This document shows, piece after piece, positions 1 to 8,739 of a DNA stretch of 64,000 nt. How positions within the stretch are numbered: the stretch's first letter is position 1; the number at the start of each line of letters is the position of its first letter. The notes under the pieces were generated by a model. It was given only the letters and a program-made list of their open reading frames with translations, searched no databases and had not been told where the DNA came from. Source of the stretch: Hirschia baltica ATCC 49814 (GTDB lineage Bacteria; Pseudomonadota; Alphaproteobacteria; Caulobacterales; Hyphomonadaceae). The DNA lies in assembly GCF_000023785.1 (NCBI RefSeq), contig NC_012982.1:310001-374000 (forward strand), in the 5' to 3' direction. The translations under genes and the position numbers were made by a program.

Positions 1-999
1 GAGTCCATTGAATTGGATCTTGCTATAGGCATAGCCTGTTGCCCAACAGATGGACATTACGCCGACGAATTGACAAGCAATGCTGAATTAGCGCTGCGTC
101 GTGCGAAGTCTAACGCATCTGACTCTATTTGTTATTATGACGCCAACATGGATGACGTGGTTCGTCATCACCGCGAAATGGTAAGAAACCTTAGACAGGC
201 AATTTTGAAAAATGAATTGCAGCTATATTACCAAATGCAGGCAAATGTCCAAACGGGCGAATTGAAAGGCTTTGAAGCTTTATTGCGGTGGACCCACCCA
301 GAAAAAGGGCCAATATCGCCAGCTCTTTTTATTCCTATTGCAGAAGAGAATGGGTTAATTATTCAATTGGGTGATTGGGTTTTGAAGCAAGCATGTAAAG
401 AAGCTGCTCTCTGGGAAAAGCCATATAAAGTCGCAGTTAATCTATCGCCAATGCAATTAATGCAGCCGAATTTGCCAAAACGTATCCATGAGATACTTTT
501 AGACACGGGTCTGTCTGCAAATAGACTAGAGATTGAACTGACCGAAACGGCCATTTTTGAAGATCGTGAGCGGTCGGTTCATGTTCTGCGTCAGATCAAA
601 GCGTTAGGTGTTAATGTAGCACTTGATGATTTTGGAACGGGTTATTCCTCCTTGGAAGTTTTGCGTTCATTCCCATTTGATAAGATTAAATTAGACCGTT
701 TTTTCATGGATGAAATTGAAACAAGTAGTGTTGCTAAAGCATTTCTTCGGTCAGTGCTGGCACTTGGCAGAAACTTGTCCATTCCGGTTCTTGCTGAAGG
801 TGTGGAGACTGAGAACCAGTTGAGAATACTGCAAGAAGAAGGTTGTGATGCAATTCAGGGGTTCTTGTTGCACAAACCTAGCCGTGAAGTTCCGTTTGAG
901 CACAATCTTGATTTTGCAGATACGCATTCAGTAAAAAGTGCTGCGGGACCGTCTGATAATCTTTTTTCTATGGTCAAATTAGAAACGAGGCGTGGTTAG
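1..999 (+). CDS. GGDEF-EAL cyclic-di-GMP phosphodiesterase, 5' end missing
   Basis: The reading frame is open from the first base, so the start and most of the protein lie upstream of the window. The first ~45 residues match the end of a GGDEF domain (AIGIACCPTDG, then NAELALRRAK). From about residue 70 there is a complete EAL domain that hydrolyses cyclic-di-GMP. The expected metal- and substrate-binding motifs are visible: EALLRW, NLSPMQL, ELTETA, LDDFGTGYSS, IKLDRFF, LAEGVET and QGFLL. The EAL half therefore looks catalytically competent. Whether the GGDEF half is active cannot be judged because its signature loop is outside the window. A ~35-residue non-conserved tail follows. Domain call is firm; biological role and sensory input are unknown. 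Confidence 0.93.
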   Translation, partial: ESIELDLAIGIACCPTDGHYADELTSNAELALRRAKSNASDSICYYDANMDDVVRHHREMVRNLRQAILKNELQLYYQMQANVQTGELKGFEALLRWTHPEKGPISPALFIPIAEENGLIIQLGDWVLKQACKEAALWEKPYKVAVNLSPMQLMQPNLPKRIHEILLDTGLSANRLEIELTETAIFEDRERSVHVLRQIKALGVNVALDDFGTGYSSLEVLRSFPFDKIKLDRFFMDEIETSSVAKAFLRSVLALGRNLSIPVLAEGVETENQLRILQEEGCDAIQGFLLHKPSREVPFEHNLDFADTHSVKSAAGPSDNLFSMVKLETRRG

Positions 1000-1027
1000 G
1001 GGCGTCTCATACCCTAATTGTTCAAAA

Positions 1028-1104
1028 TGGCGACCCTGGCAGGACTCTAACCTGCGACCTGCCGCTTAGGAGGCGGCTGCTCTATACAGCTGAGCTACAG
1101 GGCC
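1028..1104 (-). tRNA. tRNA-Arg, anticodon CCU
   Basis: On the minus strand a full cloverleaf can be drawn: acceptor GGCCCTG pairing with CAGGGTC (one G-U), D arm GCTC/GAGC, anticodon stem GCCGC/GCGGC around loop CTCCTAA, and T arm GCAGG/CCTGC around TTAGAGT. The anticodon is CCT, reading AGG arginine codons. The 3' CCA is encoded (1028-1030). Confidence 0.96.
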
Positions 1105-1259
1105 AAGTCATTGTTGGTATCAGATGAAGGTCGAAAGACGCAAGCGCTGTATATATGTGCGGATCTTTCCTTCTGCTGATAAATTTAATAACCGTTTGAT
1201 TTATAAATGCTTTGCGTCAACTTCTTGGTATTGTTGAGCAAGAAACGCAAAATTTGCAA

Positions 1260-1298
1260 AAGGGGACAATGGCCAAATAATTAGGCCGATGTCCCCTT
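1260..1298 (-). terminator. Intrinsic terminator of the iron-uptake operon
   Basis: A 9-bp stem AAGGGGACA/TGTCCCCTT with an inner GGCC/GGCC helix lies just past the stop of the PepSY gene. On the minus strand it is followed by a T-rich stretch. Confidence 0.7.
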
Positions 1299-1304
1299 AA
1301 AAAT

Positions 1305-2768
1305 CTAAACAGGTACGGAATGTTTAGGTTTGGAAAAACTTTTTAACCCGACCAGAATTGCAATTGCAATTATTGCACCTGAAATTGGCCATGATGCAGC
1401 ACTCATTATATGCGCACTATTGGTCAGTGCATGAATAACCACGATTAAAACCAATGAGAATGTAAGGCTCATTTGCAATAAGCGAGACCAATCAATAGAT
1501 GGACGAAAGCCTGCTACAGATATAATTGCGCAAAGTCCAAGCCAGAATGTTGAAACCAAAGATGAACCTTCCCAACCAAGTGCCAGGCTAAACACTAAAC
1601 ACACGGCTAGGATTGATGGTGTCCCCCAAACCAAGCCAGACCACATACTTTCTAATATAGGTGCTGGGCGGCCTTGGTCGCGTCGACGAGCGAAATAAAT
1701 CCTCAAGCCTGTCGCCGTGATAATGCTAAGCGCTGCCCCAAATATAACATATGCAATCTTGACCCATGTACCGCCCCAATTGCCGAAGTGTACATTGTAA
1801 ATGGAGCCTGCTATTTGCTGACCAAGTGTTCCATTGGACATGCCGGTTACGCCTTCAAATTCGCCGTTGGAATTGAAATTGTAATATTCTCCGAAAATCA
1901 GACGATTTGAATGCCAGCCAATCACAGAGATATGCTGTCCGGCTGTGCCGGGATCATGATGGATATAGTAAGTTGGCGTTAAGTCTGGATAATTTTCTTG
2001 CACATAAGCGATAGGCTTAGCGATATCGCTAATATTGCTGGATGTTTCATCCATGGGCGCTTCTTCGCCAAAAATAGGTGAGAATACTTTTGTAGTATCG
2101 CCTTCAAAGTCGACTGCAGCAATTGCAAAAGCAAGCACGCTTGCCAAGCCCAATATTGCCCCTGTTAAAGCGTTGGAAATATGGAATGGTGCTGTCCATA
2201 CGCTTAAGCGATTGTGTAGATCTGCTTTTGCTATTCGGCTTTCACCGCGCCTGAAAGTAAATGCATCACGAAATATACGCGGATGCGCCAAGAAACCAGA
2301 TAAAGACAGACCTAAAAGGATTGCTCCGAGCGCACCAACAACTGTTAGCCCCAAGATATGTGGCAAGTGTAGATAATAGTGCAGGTCCAGTAAAAATTGC
2401 GTCCACGGGAAATTTTCAGCTTCGCCAACTTCTCCAGTTTCTGTCGCAAAAAAAGCTTGTGTATCAGTGGAGATCACAGTGCGAGGTAAATCTGGTCGCG
2501 GGAAATTGATATAAAGATGCGTTGTGGAAGGAGTCTCACTTTCGAAAACTGCTTTTGCAGCTTTTGCTGCTGCTTCTGGTGAGATTTGTGTCATTTCTGG
2601 CGCAGAAGGTTGCTCCCAGCGCTGAAACTCGCGGTTTAGAACTGAAAGGGTGCCTGTTATTGCAAGGATGTAAATTAATCCACCTGCGGCCAATGCGAGT
2701 ACCATATGGGCTTGCAATGAACTTGCGACGCGTCCACTGGAAGCCTTGGGCCAAATACTTTTAGACAT
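1305..2768 (-). CDS. PepSY-associated TM helix protein (iron uptake, PiuB/FoxB-like)
   Basis: 487 residues with an N-terminal membrane anchor, a periplasmic PepSY-type stretch, then several further membrane helices. Histidine-rich segments typical of the PepSY_TM family are present (LHYYLHLP near residue 130, and an FHISNALTGA region near 200). Family members accompany siderophore receptors and some are thought to be heme-containing ferri-siderophore reductases of the inner membrane; that role is inference here. It is the last gene of a tight operon: only 3 bases separate it from the small membrane protein upstream, which in turn is 3 bases from the TonB-dependent receptor gene. Control probably comes from the Fur-like boxes before the receptor. 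Confidence 0.85.
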   Translation of the reverse strand: MSKSIWPKASSGRVASSLQAHMVLALAAGGLIYILAITGTLSVLNREFQRWEQPSAPEMTQISPEAAAKAAKAVFESETPSTTHLYINFPRPDLPRTVISTDTQAFFATETGEVGEAENFPWTQFLLDLHYYLHLPHILGLTVVGALGAILLGLSLSGFLAHPRIFRDAFTFRRGESRIAKADLHNRLSVWTAPFHISNALTGAILGLASVLAFAIAAVDFEGDTTKVFSPIFGEEAPMDETSSNISDIAKPIAYVQENYPDLTPTYYIHHDPGTAGQHISVIGWHSNRLIFGEYYNFNSNGEFEGVTGMSNGTLGQQIAGSIYNVHFGNWGGTWVKIAYVIFGAALSIITATGLRIYFARRRDQGRPAPILESMWSGLVWGTPSILAVCLVFSLALGWEGSSLVSTFWLGLCAIISVAGFRPSIDWSRLLQMSLTFSLVLIVVIHALTNSAHIMSAASWPISGAIIAIAILVGLKSFSKPKHSVPV

Positions 2769-2771
2769 GAA

Positions 2772-3347
2772 TTACATTCCCACCATCATATATGCCAAGG
2801 GGATTAGACCTGTTCCCAATGTGATCAGACTCTTCCGCCATAACAGCTTGTCCGCACCAATAATAACGGCCAATCCAGCCCATAGCAGGGGGAATAAAAT
2901 CATTACCGTTACGAGGTTGGTAGTGTGCTCTGCACCAACAGAATTCAACAATGAAAATATGCCAGTTGATAAAGACAATGCTGCAAGACCTGCCACAAAT
3001 GCGATCATCACAAACACAAGCGAGCGTCGCAAAATGACTGTCCAATTGACCCTATCTACTTCGGCTATTCGCTCAGATGTACTTTTGGCTGCTTTGGGTG
3101 TTGCCTGAATGTATTGCCACGCTAAGAAAGCTAGCGCGAATATCGCCATTCCGACCAAGCCCAGCGCTATGCCTTTTTCTGGTCCATTCTTAAATGAAAA
3201 GAAGACAAGTCCTGCTAAAACAAGCCCCCATCCGACGAGAATTTCTTTTGCTCGGCTTTCTTTTGAACGCCAAGCGGCCTGCAGCATGAAAATGCCGCAG
3301 GCCAGAGAAATGAGCGCAAATCCGCTCAATGCCAAACCTTGGATCAT
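2772..3347 (-). CDS. Small polytopic membrane protein in siderophore operon
   Basis: 191 residues, about six hydrophobic segments, no recognisable catalytic motif. It starts with ATG three bases after the receptor stop codon and ends three bases before the PepSY gene, so co-translation in the iron operon is almost certain. I do not recognise the family. Position between a TonB-dependent receptor and a PepSY reductase-like protein suggests a role in siderophore or iron handling at the inner membrane, which is inference from context only. Confidence 0.75.
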   Translation of the reverse strand: MIQGLALSGFALISLACGIFMLQAAWRSKESRAKEILVGWGLVLAGLVFFSFKNGPEKGIALGLVGMAIFALAFLAWQYIQATPKAAKSTSERIAEVDRVNWTVILRRSLVFVMIAFVAGLAALSLSTGIFSLLNSVGAEHTTNLVTVMILFPLLWAGLAVIIGADKLLWRKSLITLGTGLIPLAYMMVGM

Positions 3348-3350
3348 AAA

Positions 3351-5510
3351 TTAGAACCGTTTTTTTACACTTGCCACAACAGAACGAGTTTCACCGACGA
3401 AGCAATCACCACGCGCCAGACATGTTGCATAATACTCTTCGTCTGTCAGGTTACGAACATTGAGGGTAAAGTCCAGATCATTGTATTCATACCCGATAAG
3501 GGCATCAAACACTGTATATCCATCGGTTTCGACGCGAATTGGTGTTGGCGCAAATCCAGCAGACGCTGGATAAGCAATTCCATTGCTTTCATTTTCGTTA
3601 GCATATCGCGCACCTAAACCAATGCGGAGCCCTTCAAGGGCACCATCTTCAGGTTCCCAACTTGCCCAGATTGATCCAGTTGTGTCCGGCAAACTTGGAC
3701 GTGTTGTGCCGACGCCATTTGCATCCACATTTTCCGAATCAAGTTTTTGTAGATCTAAGTCGAAAGCGAATGCATTCACTTTTAGCAGGGCTTCTAATTC
3801 GAAACCTGTTGTTTCAATGCTTAGTCCTGGTTGTGTGCGACCACCCGCGACGTACTCCACCAAATTGTCTTCTTCAAGATCAAAATAAGCAATTGTCACA
3901 TAGCTTGCGCTGCCAATTGGTTGGTATTTTAAACCAATTTCAGATTGCTTTCCTTTTCTTGGCTTCAAGGATGTACCTGTTACGATATCAGTTCCGATTG
4001 TCGCACGAAATGATTCTGCATAACTAATATATGGGTTTAGCCCAATGTTCGTTTTGTATAGTGCACCTAATGTAAGCGGTGTTTCATTGTCATCTTGGGT
4101 GCTCGCTGCGTCATTGGATTCAACTGCGGAGAAACGCACACCAGCATTCACAATAAGATTACCAACAGACATATAGTCTGTCAGATAAACATCTGTTGCC
4201 TTTGTTGCATCTTCTGCCAGCGTTCTTGCGGCATTAAACTCGGCCATTGTTGGTACTTCAGAACCATCATATACTGGATCAAATATGTTGAATGTTGTTG
4301 GACGAGCGTAGAAAGAGGCTGAGTTGTTGAATGATTCAACATCTTGATAGTTCACACCTGTAAGAATTTCGTGCGCAATTGCACCGGTTCGGAATTTAGC
4401 CCGCAAACGCGCGTCGAACGCATATTGTGTTGAACCAGCGTCAGAACTTGACCAAGTGCGTCCGAATGCAACTCCATCAGGGGAAACCCTTGGCGTGCCG
4501 GCACCTAGGAAAGAAATCCAAGTTTGATCATAATCTGCTTCATTGTCACGGTAGCGCGCTGTGCCTTCAAACGTGAAAATATCGTTGATCTGGTGTGTTC
4601 CGATTAGACTAATCGTTGTCGCTTCAGTGTTGTATTTGTTGAAGTTGGGGTCGCCTACATACACAGATGGGTCAACCTCCTGGCCCGTTGATCCCGCACA
4701 CACATCCGCCAGTGAAATTGTCACGTCACTACTTCCGCACGCTGTCGCGGCCAAAGGTAGGAATTGTGAAGATGTATCACTTTCACGGTCAGTGTAGTTG
4801 ATCAGTGCCGTAAGCGTGGTTTTATCATTTGTGTAAGTTAGAGATGGCGCGAGCACGATTGCATTATCTTCGACAAAATCAATTGGTGTTTCGCTATCAC
4901 GCACAAGACCTACAAAGCGCGCAGTCCATTTGCCATCACCAGATAGATCGAAGCCAAGATCAGTTGATGCTTGTAGACGATTATCTGTTCCAGCAGTCAG
5001 CACGACCTCTTTACCGAGTTTATCGGCACCGGCAACCTTAGATATAGTACTCACAATACCACCGGGAGCCGCTTGACCATAAAGAACAGATGCTGGTCCT
5101 TTAAGAACTTCGACCTGATCTAATGTGTATATGTCTGCGCGTGCATTGTTATAGTTACCAAATAGAACTTGAAGGTTGTCTTGGTATTCTGGTGCGTCGA
5201 GGCCGCGAATACTGGTAAAATCGCCGCGTGTTGCATATCCAAATGCATTCCCAGTCACACCGGCTGTGTAGTTTAGCGTATTGCTTAAAGACAAAGCACC
5301 GCGATCAAGAAATTCCTCTGCCGTAATAATGGATAGTGAGCGAGGTGTTTCTAGAAGGGGTATTTCAGATTTAGTCGCACCAAAAATTGAAGGCGTACCG
5401 GTAACAACAACTGTTTCTTGCACAGACGTTTCATCTGCTTTTGTCGTTTGCGCACACACTGGGCTGATAGCGACAAGTGCTGAAGTGATTAAAAGTCCGT
5501 ATTTGAGCAT
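3351..5510 (-). CDS. TonB-dependent siderophore receptor
   Basis: 719 residues when started at the ATG at 5510. This start gives a clean signal peptide (MLKYGLLITSALVAISPVCA) and has an AAGG ribosome site six bases upstream; an in-frame start further up would add 29 non-signal residues and place the Fur box inside the gene. After the signal there is a TonB-box-like segment (ETVVVTG), a plug domain (SIRGLDAPEYQDNLQVLFG, then VEVLKGPASVLYGQAAPGG) and a long barrel ending in a terminal aromatic residue (VKKRF). The plug motifs are typical of ferric-siderophore receptors of the outer membrane. First gene of a three-gene operon; substrate unknown. Confidence 0.92.
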   Translation of the reverse strand: MLKYGLLITSALVAISPVCAQTTKADETSVQETVVVTGTPSIFGATKSEIPLLETPRSLSIITAEEFLDRGALSLSNTLNYTAGVTGNAFGYATRGDFTSIRGLDAPEYQDNLQVLFGNYNNARADIYTLDQVEVLKGPASVLYGQAAPGGIVSTISKVAGADKLGKEVVLTAGTDNRLQASTDLGFDLSGDGKWTARFVGLVRDSETPIDFVEDNAIVLAPSLTYTNDKTTLTALINYTDRESDTSSQFLPLAATACGSSDVTISLADVCAGSTGQEVDPSVYVGDPNFNKYNTEATTISLIGTHQINDIFTFEGTARYRDNEADYDQTWISFLGAGTPRVSPDGVAFGRTWSSSDAGSTQYAFDARLRAKFRTGAIAHEILTGVNYQDVESFNNSASFYARPTTFNIFDPVYDGSEVPTMAEFNAARTLAEDATKATDVYLTDYMSVGNLIVNAGVRFSAVESNDAASTQDDNETPLTLGALYKTNIGLNPYISYAESFRATIGTDIVTGTSLKPRKGKQSEIGLKYQPIGSASYVTIAYFDLEEDNLVEYVAGGRTQPGLSIETTGFELEALLKVNAFAFDLDLQKLDSENVDANGVGTTRPSLPDTTGSIWASWEPEDGALEGLRIGLGARYANENESNGIAYPASAGFAPTPIRVETDGYTVFDALIGYEYNDLDFTLNVRNLTDEEYYATCLARGDCFVGETRSVVASVKKRF

Positions 5511-5521
5511 AATGTAACCTT

Positions 5522-5540
5522 GACAATGATAAGCATTCTT
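5522..5540 (-). promoter_or_regulatory. Fur-box-like operator of the siderophore receptor operon
   Basis: The 19-mer GACAATGATAAGCATTCTT agrees at 15 of 19 positions with the classical Fur consensus GATAATGATAATCATTATC. It sits 12 bases upstream of the receptor start codon. Confidence 0.65.
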
Positions 5541-5576
5541 AATTTTGAGGAGTTCGTACACGTGCTCACTGAACTT

Positions 5577-5595
5577 GTAAAGCATTCTCATTCTC
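5577..5595 (-). promoter_or_regulatory. Second Fur-like site upstream of the receptor
   Basis: On the minus strand GAGAATGAGAATGCTTTAC matches the Fur consensus at 13 of 19 positions and contains the repeated GAGAAT hexamer. It lies 37 bases upstream of the stronger box, compatible with cooperative Fur binding over the promoter. Confidence 0.4.
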
Positions 5596-5805
5596 ATCTG
5601 GTGGGTAATTTATTTATGCTGGAAATTTACTGTCGTGGTGAGCGCGGAAAGTTCGAGAACCAACTGGTAAAATTGTGATGAATAACGGATTTTTTGCTCC
5701 ATCATCCTTGTATACGGTCGGTGGTTGGAGCTTCCAGATTATCCCAAAGTTGACATCCTATGTAATTGAGACAGGTTAGAATGAAAAAATAAGGGAGGGT
5801 TTGAT

Positions 5806-6171
5806 ATGCCAAAACCAGATGTGCGTATTTCTAGCTTTGCAGACTTCTATCCATATTACCTCACTGAGCATTCAGATCCTGATTGCCGTAAACTGCATTA
5901 TGTCGGTACGTTTTTCTCTATCCTTGCTGTAATAGCGGCAATTTTTATAAATCCCTTTTGGTTGATTGCAGCCCCGCTAGCCGGATATGGCTTTGCTTGG
6001 TTTGCTCATTTTAAAGTCGAGAAAAACAGGCCAGCGACATTTACATATCCGGTATGGTCCTTGATGGGGGATTACAAGATGTTTTTTAGTTGGTTGACTG
6101 GTAAATTACCGGCACAATTAATGGCTGCTGGCATTGTTGATGCGCCTGCAGATAACGTTTCTGAAACTTAG
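5806..6171 (+). CDS. DUF962 / Mpo1-like family protein
   Basis: 121 residues. The N-terminal half carries the family pattern FYPYYLTEHSDPDCRKLHYVGT, with conserved histidines, followed by two hydrophobic segments and the AHFKVEKNRPATFTYPVWS region. Yeast Mpo1 is an Fe(II)-dependent dioxygenase acting in alpha-oxidation of 2-hydroxy fatty acids; bacterial relatives are mostly uncharacterised, so the activity here is inference. A strong ribosome site (AAGGGAGGG, 5791-5799) precedes the ATG. It appears to be a single-gene unit. Confidence 0.85.
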   Translation: MPKPDVRISSFADFYPYYLTEHSDPDCRKLHYVGTFFSILAVIAAIFINPFWLIAAPLAGYGFAWFAHFKVEKNRPATFTYPVWSLMGDYKMFFSWLTGKLPAQLMAAGIVDAPADNVSET

Positions 6172-6334
6172 GAATTATTAATTGCTGTTTTTGGATTTAA
6201 AAGCCTGAAAAAAATGAGTTAGACACAAATTTCACATGACTATTTTTTACATTGAGCGACGGATGCAGGCTAATACAGACGTTTAAGTTTTAAAGCCCGT
6301 TTGTTTAGTCCGTTTGATGTAGAGAATTGCGTTT

Positions 6335-8713
6335 ATGAAGAAATCACTTGTTGTTGTGAGTTTGTGTGCTGGTTCAGTTGGTTTGACTGGCATAGCAGCG
6401 GCGCAGGATGAATTAAATTTAGATACGATTGTAATTGAAAGCTCAAGAATATTAAATCCTGAATTGGGTATTATCAAACCTGAACTCACTTTGGATTCTT
6501 CGGATATCAGTGCGTATGGGGTAACTAGTTTAGAGGACCTTCTTACTGAAATCTCGACAGTGACAGGTGGAGGCAGCGGGCGCCCAGAAATGTTGCTGAA
6601 CGGCAAACGTATTTCAGGATTTAGAGAGATCCGTAAATATCCGCCTGAAGCTTTGGAGCGCGTTGAAGTTCTTTCAGAAGATGCTGCTCTTCGCTATGGG
6701 TTTCGTCCAGATAAAAAAGTTATCAATTTCATTTTAAAAGAAAATTTTCATTCTTTAACAGCAGAAGCAGGTGTTGAAGCTCCCTCTGATGGTGGGCAGT
6801 TTATAACAGAAATTGAGCTAAATAATCTTCAGCTTTCAGGTGAAAACCGGCGATGGAATACTGATTTTGAATACAATACTCAGGATGCACTTTTTGAAAG
6901 TGATCGCGATATTGTATATGCTGATGGTGAAGATGGAACAATGCGTACATTGGAACCAGAACAAGATACGCTTGATCTGGTTGGCAGCTTCTCACACATG
7001 CTTCCCGGTGAAATAAGCGCAACATATCTTGGCTCTATTGTGAATGAAAATGCCAATAGTGTGTTGGGTGCGGATAATGACGGTAATCTAAATGTTCGGG
7101 AACAAGACACTTTAACTGGTGAGGCCAGCTTCGTTCTGAACAAAATGCTTGATACCGGAAACTGGACGGTGAATGGCGCGTATTCCTATGAAAATGTAGA
7201 TCGGGTCACAGGAATAGCCACTTCTCCAGAAGATGATTCTACATCCCAGACGACGACGGATGGCTTGTCGGTTGACGCTGTATATTTCCGCAATTTGTTT
7301 TCATTGCCAGCAGGATTTGTCGGCACGACGATCCAAAGTGGGTATAGCAAAACTGAGCTTTCAAGTTCATCCATGTCTGGTGGGGAAGAGGAGCAAACGG
7401 AATTATCGAGAGACAATTTAAATGCTCAGATTAGTCTCGATGTGCCGGTTCTAACTGAAGAGTTTGTTTTGGGAGCCATTTCAACAAACTTTAATGGTCA
7501 ATTGAGTGACGTCTCTGATGCCGGTGAATTGCTGTCGTATGGTTATGGGCTGACATGGCAACCCTTGAGCCAGTTGCAGCTTATGGCTTCGTCGACATAT
7601 TCAGAGAATGCACCGACTGTTTCACAATTGGGAGCTGCCTATCAGGTGACACCCAATTCGCGTGTATTTGATTTCTCAACCGGGCAGACTATTGAAAATG
7701 TAGAGAAAATAACTGGTGGAAATGCTGATTTGCAAAATGAAGAAAGCCAGCTTCTACGTTTGAATGCGTCATGGGAGCCATTTTCTGAGCGGCGCGTGAA
7801 CATTGTCGCGACTTATACCGATGAGCGTATTGAGAATGTTATCTCTTCGTTTCCTGATTTAACCCCCATTATCGAGGAGGCATATGCTGACCGTGTCGTG
7901 CGCGATGATGATGGGCAGCTTGTATCTATCGATACACGTGCTTTGAATTTTGCCGAAAAAATTGAGAAGAAGCTGAGCCTTAGTTTAAATTGGTCCAAAT
8001 CATTAAAGGCAAATGAGCGTCCTGAATTATCAACTGAAGAGCGCCAGAAATTACGTGCGGTAATGAGTAAGCGCCGCAGTAAAGATGAGGCACCACCAAG
8101 CGAGGGGCCGCCAGAGGAGGGTAGTCCAGACGCGGGTGCGGCTCCTCCTAAACAGGCTGCTTCGGCGCGCGGTGGGGCAGGACGAGGCGGCCCTCCTGGT
8201 GGAGGTCGTGGCCCCGGCCCAGGAGGACGCGGTCAAGGACGTATTTATTTCTCAGCATCTTATGATCTTGCCTTAGAGGACACGCTGTTAATCTCTGAAG
8301 GTGGCACAAAACTAGACTTGTTAAATGGAGATACGATTAGTTCTGCTGGTGGTACATCCGAGCACACATTTTCAGCGCGAGGCGGGTATTCCAAAGGTGC
8401 AATTGGTTTGAATACGCGCATGAATTGGGAAAGTGGCACGCAGGTAAATGGAAGTCAGTTAGGGACGCTAGATTTTGATCCATTACTGACAATAGATGCG
8501 CGGATACGCTATGATTTTGACAATAAACCTAAGTTGATTGCGAAATATCCATTGCTGAGTGCGACGAGTATTTCATTGAGCGTTGATAACATTTTCAATG
8601 AAAAGCGTAATGTCACAAGTGCTGATGGAAGTGTACCTATCAGCTATCAACCTGATATTCTCGACCCGTTGGGCCGAGTTATTGAAATAAAGTTTCGGAA
8701 ATTGATATTTTAA
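6335..8713 (+). CDS. TonB-dependent receptor-like outer membrane protein with Gly/Arg-rich insert
   Basis: 792 residues. A signal peptide ends near AAAQ at residue 24. A reduced plug domain follows (LNGKRISGFREIRKYPPEA, ERVEVLSEDAALRYGF, residues ~85-125), then a long beta-barrel-like region ending in an aromatic residue (FRKLIF), the usual end of an outer membrane barrel. Residues ~577-636 form a low-complexity segment, first acidic/proline-rich and then glycine/arginine/proline-rich, encoded by DNA clearly richer in G and C than its surroundings (8063-8242). The plug is short and the classical TonB box is not obvious, so TonB dependence is likely but not proven. No siderophore-gene neighbours and no Fur-like site were seen; substrate unknown. 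Confidence 0.8.
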   Translation: MKKSLVVVSLCAGSVGLTGIAAAQDELNLDTIVIESSRILNPELGIIKPELTLDSSDISAYGVTSLEDLLTEISTVTGGGSGRPEMLLNGKRISGFREIRKYPPEALERVEVLSEDAALRYGFRPDKKVINFILKENFHSLTAEAGVEAPSDGGQFITEIELNNLQLSGENRRWNTDFEYNTQDALFESDRDIVYADGEDGTMRTLEPEQDTLDLVGSFSHMLPGEISATYLGSIVNENANSVLGADNDGNLNVREQDTLTGEASFVLNKMLDTGNWTVNGAYSYENVDRVTGIATSPEDDSTSQTTTDGLSVDAVYFRNLFSLPAGFVGTTIQSGYSKTELSSSSMSGGEEEQTELSRDNLNAQISLDVPVLTEEFVLGAISTNFNGQLSDVSDAGELLSYGYGLTWQPLSQLQLMASSTYSENAPTVSQLGAAYQVTPNSRVFDFSTGQTIENVEKITGGNADLQNEESQLLRLNASWEPFSERRVNIVATYTDERIENVISSFPDLTPIIEEAYADRVVRDDDGQLVSIDTRALNFAEKIEKKLSLSLNWSKSLKANERPELSTEERQKLRAVMSKRRSKDEAPPSEGPPEEGSPDAGAAPPKQAASARGGAGRGGPPGGGRGPGPGGRGQGRIYFSASYDLALEDTLLISEGGTKLDLLNGDTISSAGGTSEHTFSARGGYSKGAIGLNTRMNWESGTQVNGSQLGTLDFDPLLTIDARIRYDFDNKPKLIAKYPLLSATSISLSVDNIFNEKRNVTSADGSVPISYQPDILDPLGRVIEIKFRKLIF

Positions 8714-8739
8714 ATAAATAGCTGGCCCGCGGCTTTGGT

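Noticed and set aside
2746-3354. Plus-strand open frames opposite the small membrane protein gene
   Set aside because: Shadow frames of the tightly packed minus-strand iron operon; no ribosome site or recognisable protein.
8051-8276. Open frames in other phases over the Gly/Arg-rich segment
   Set aside because: Low-complexity G/C-rich DNA has few stop codons in any frame; translations are repetitive and motif-free.
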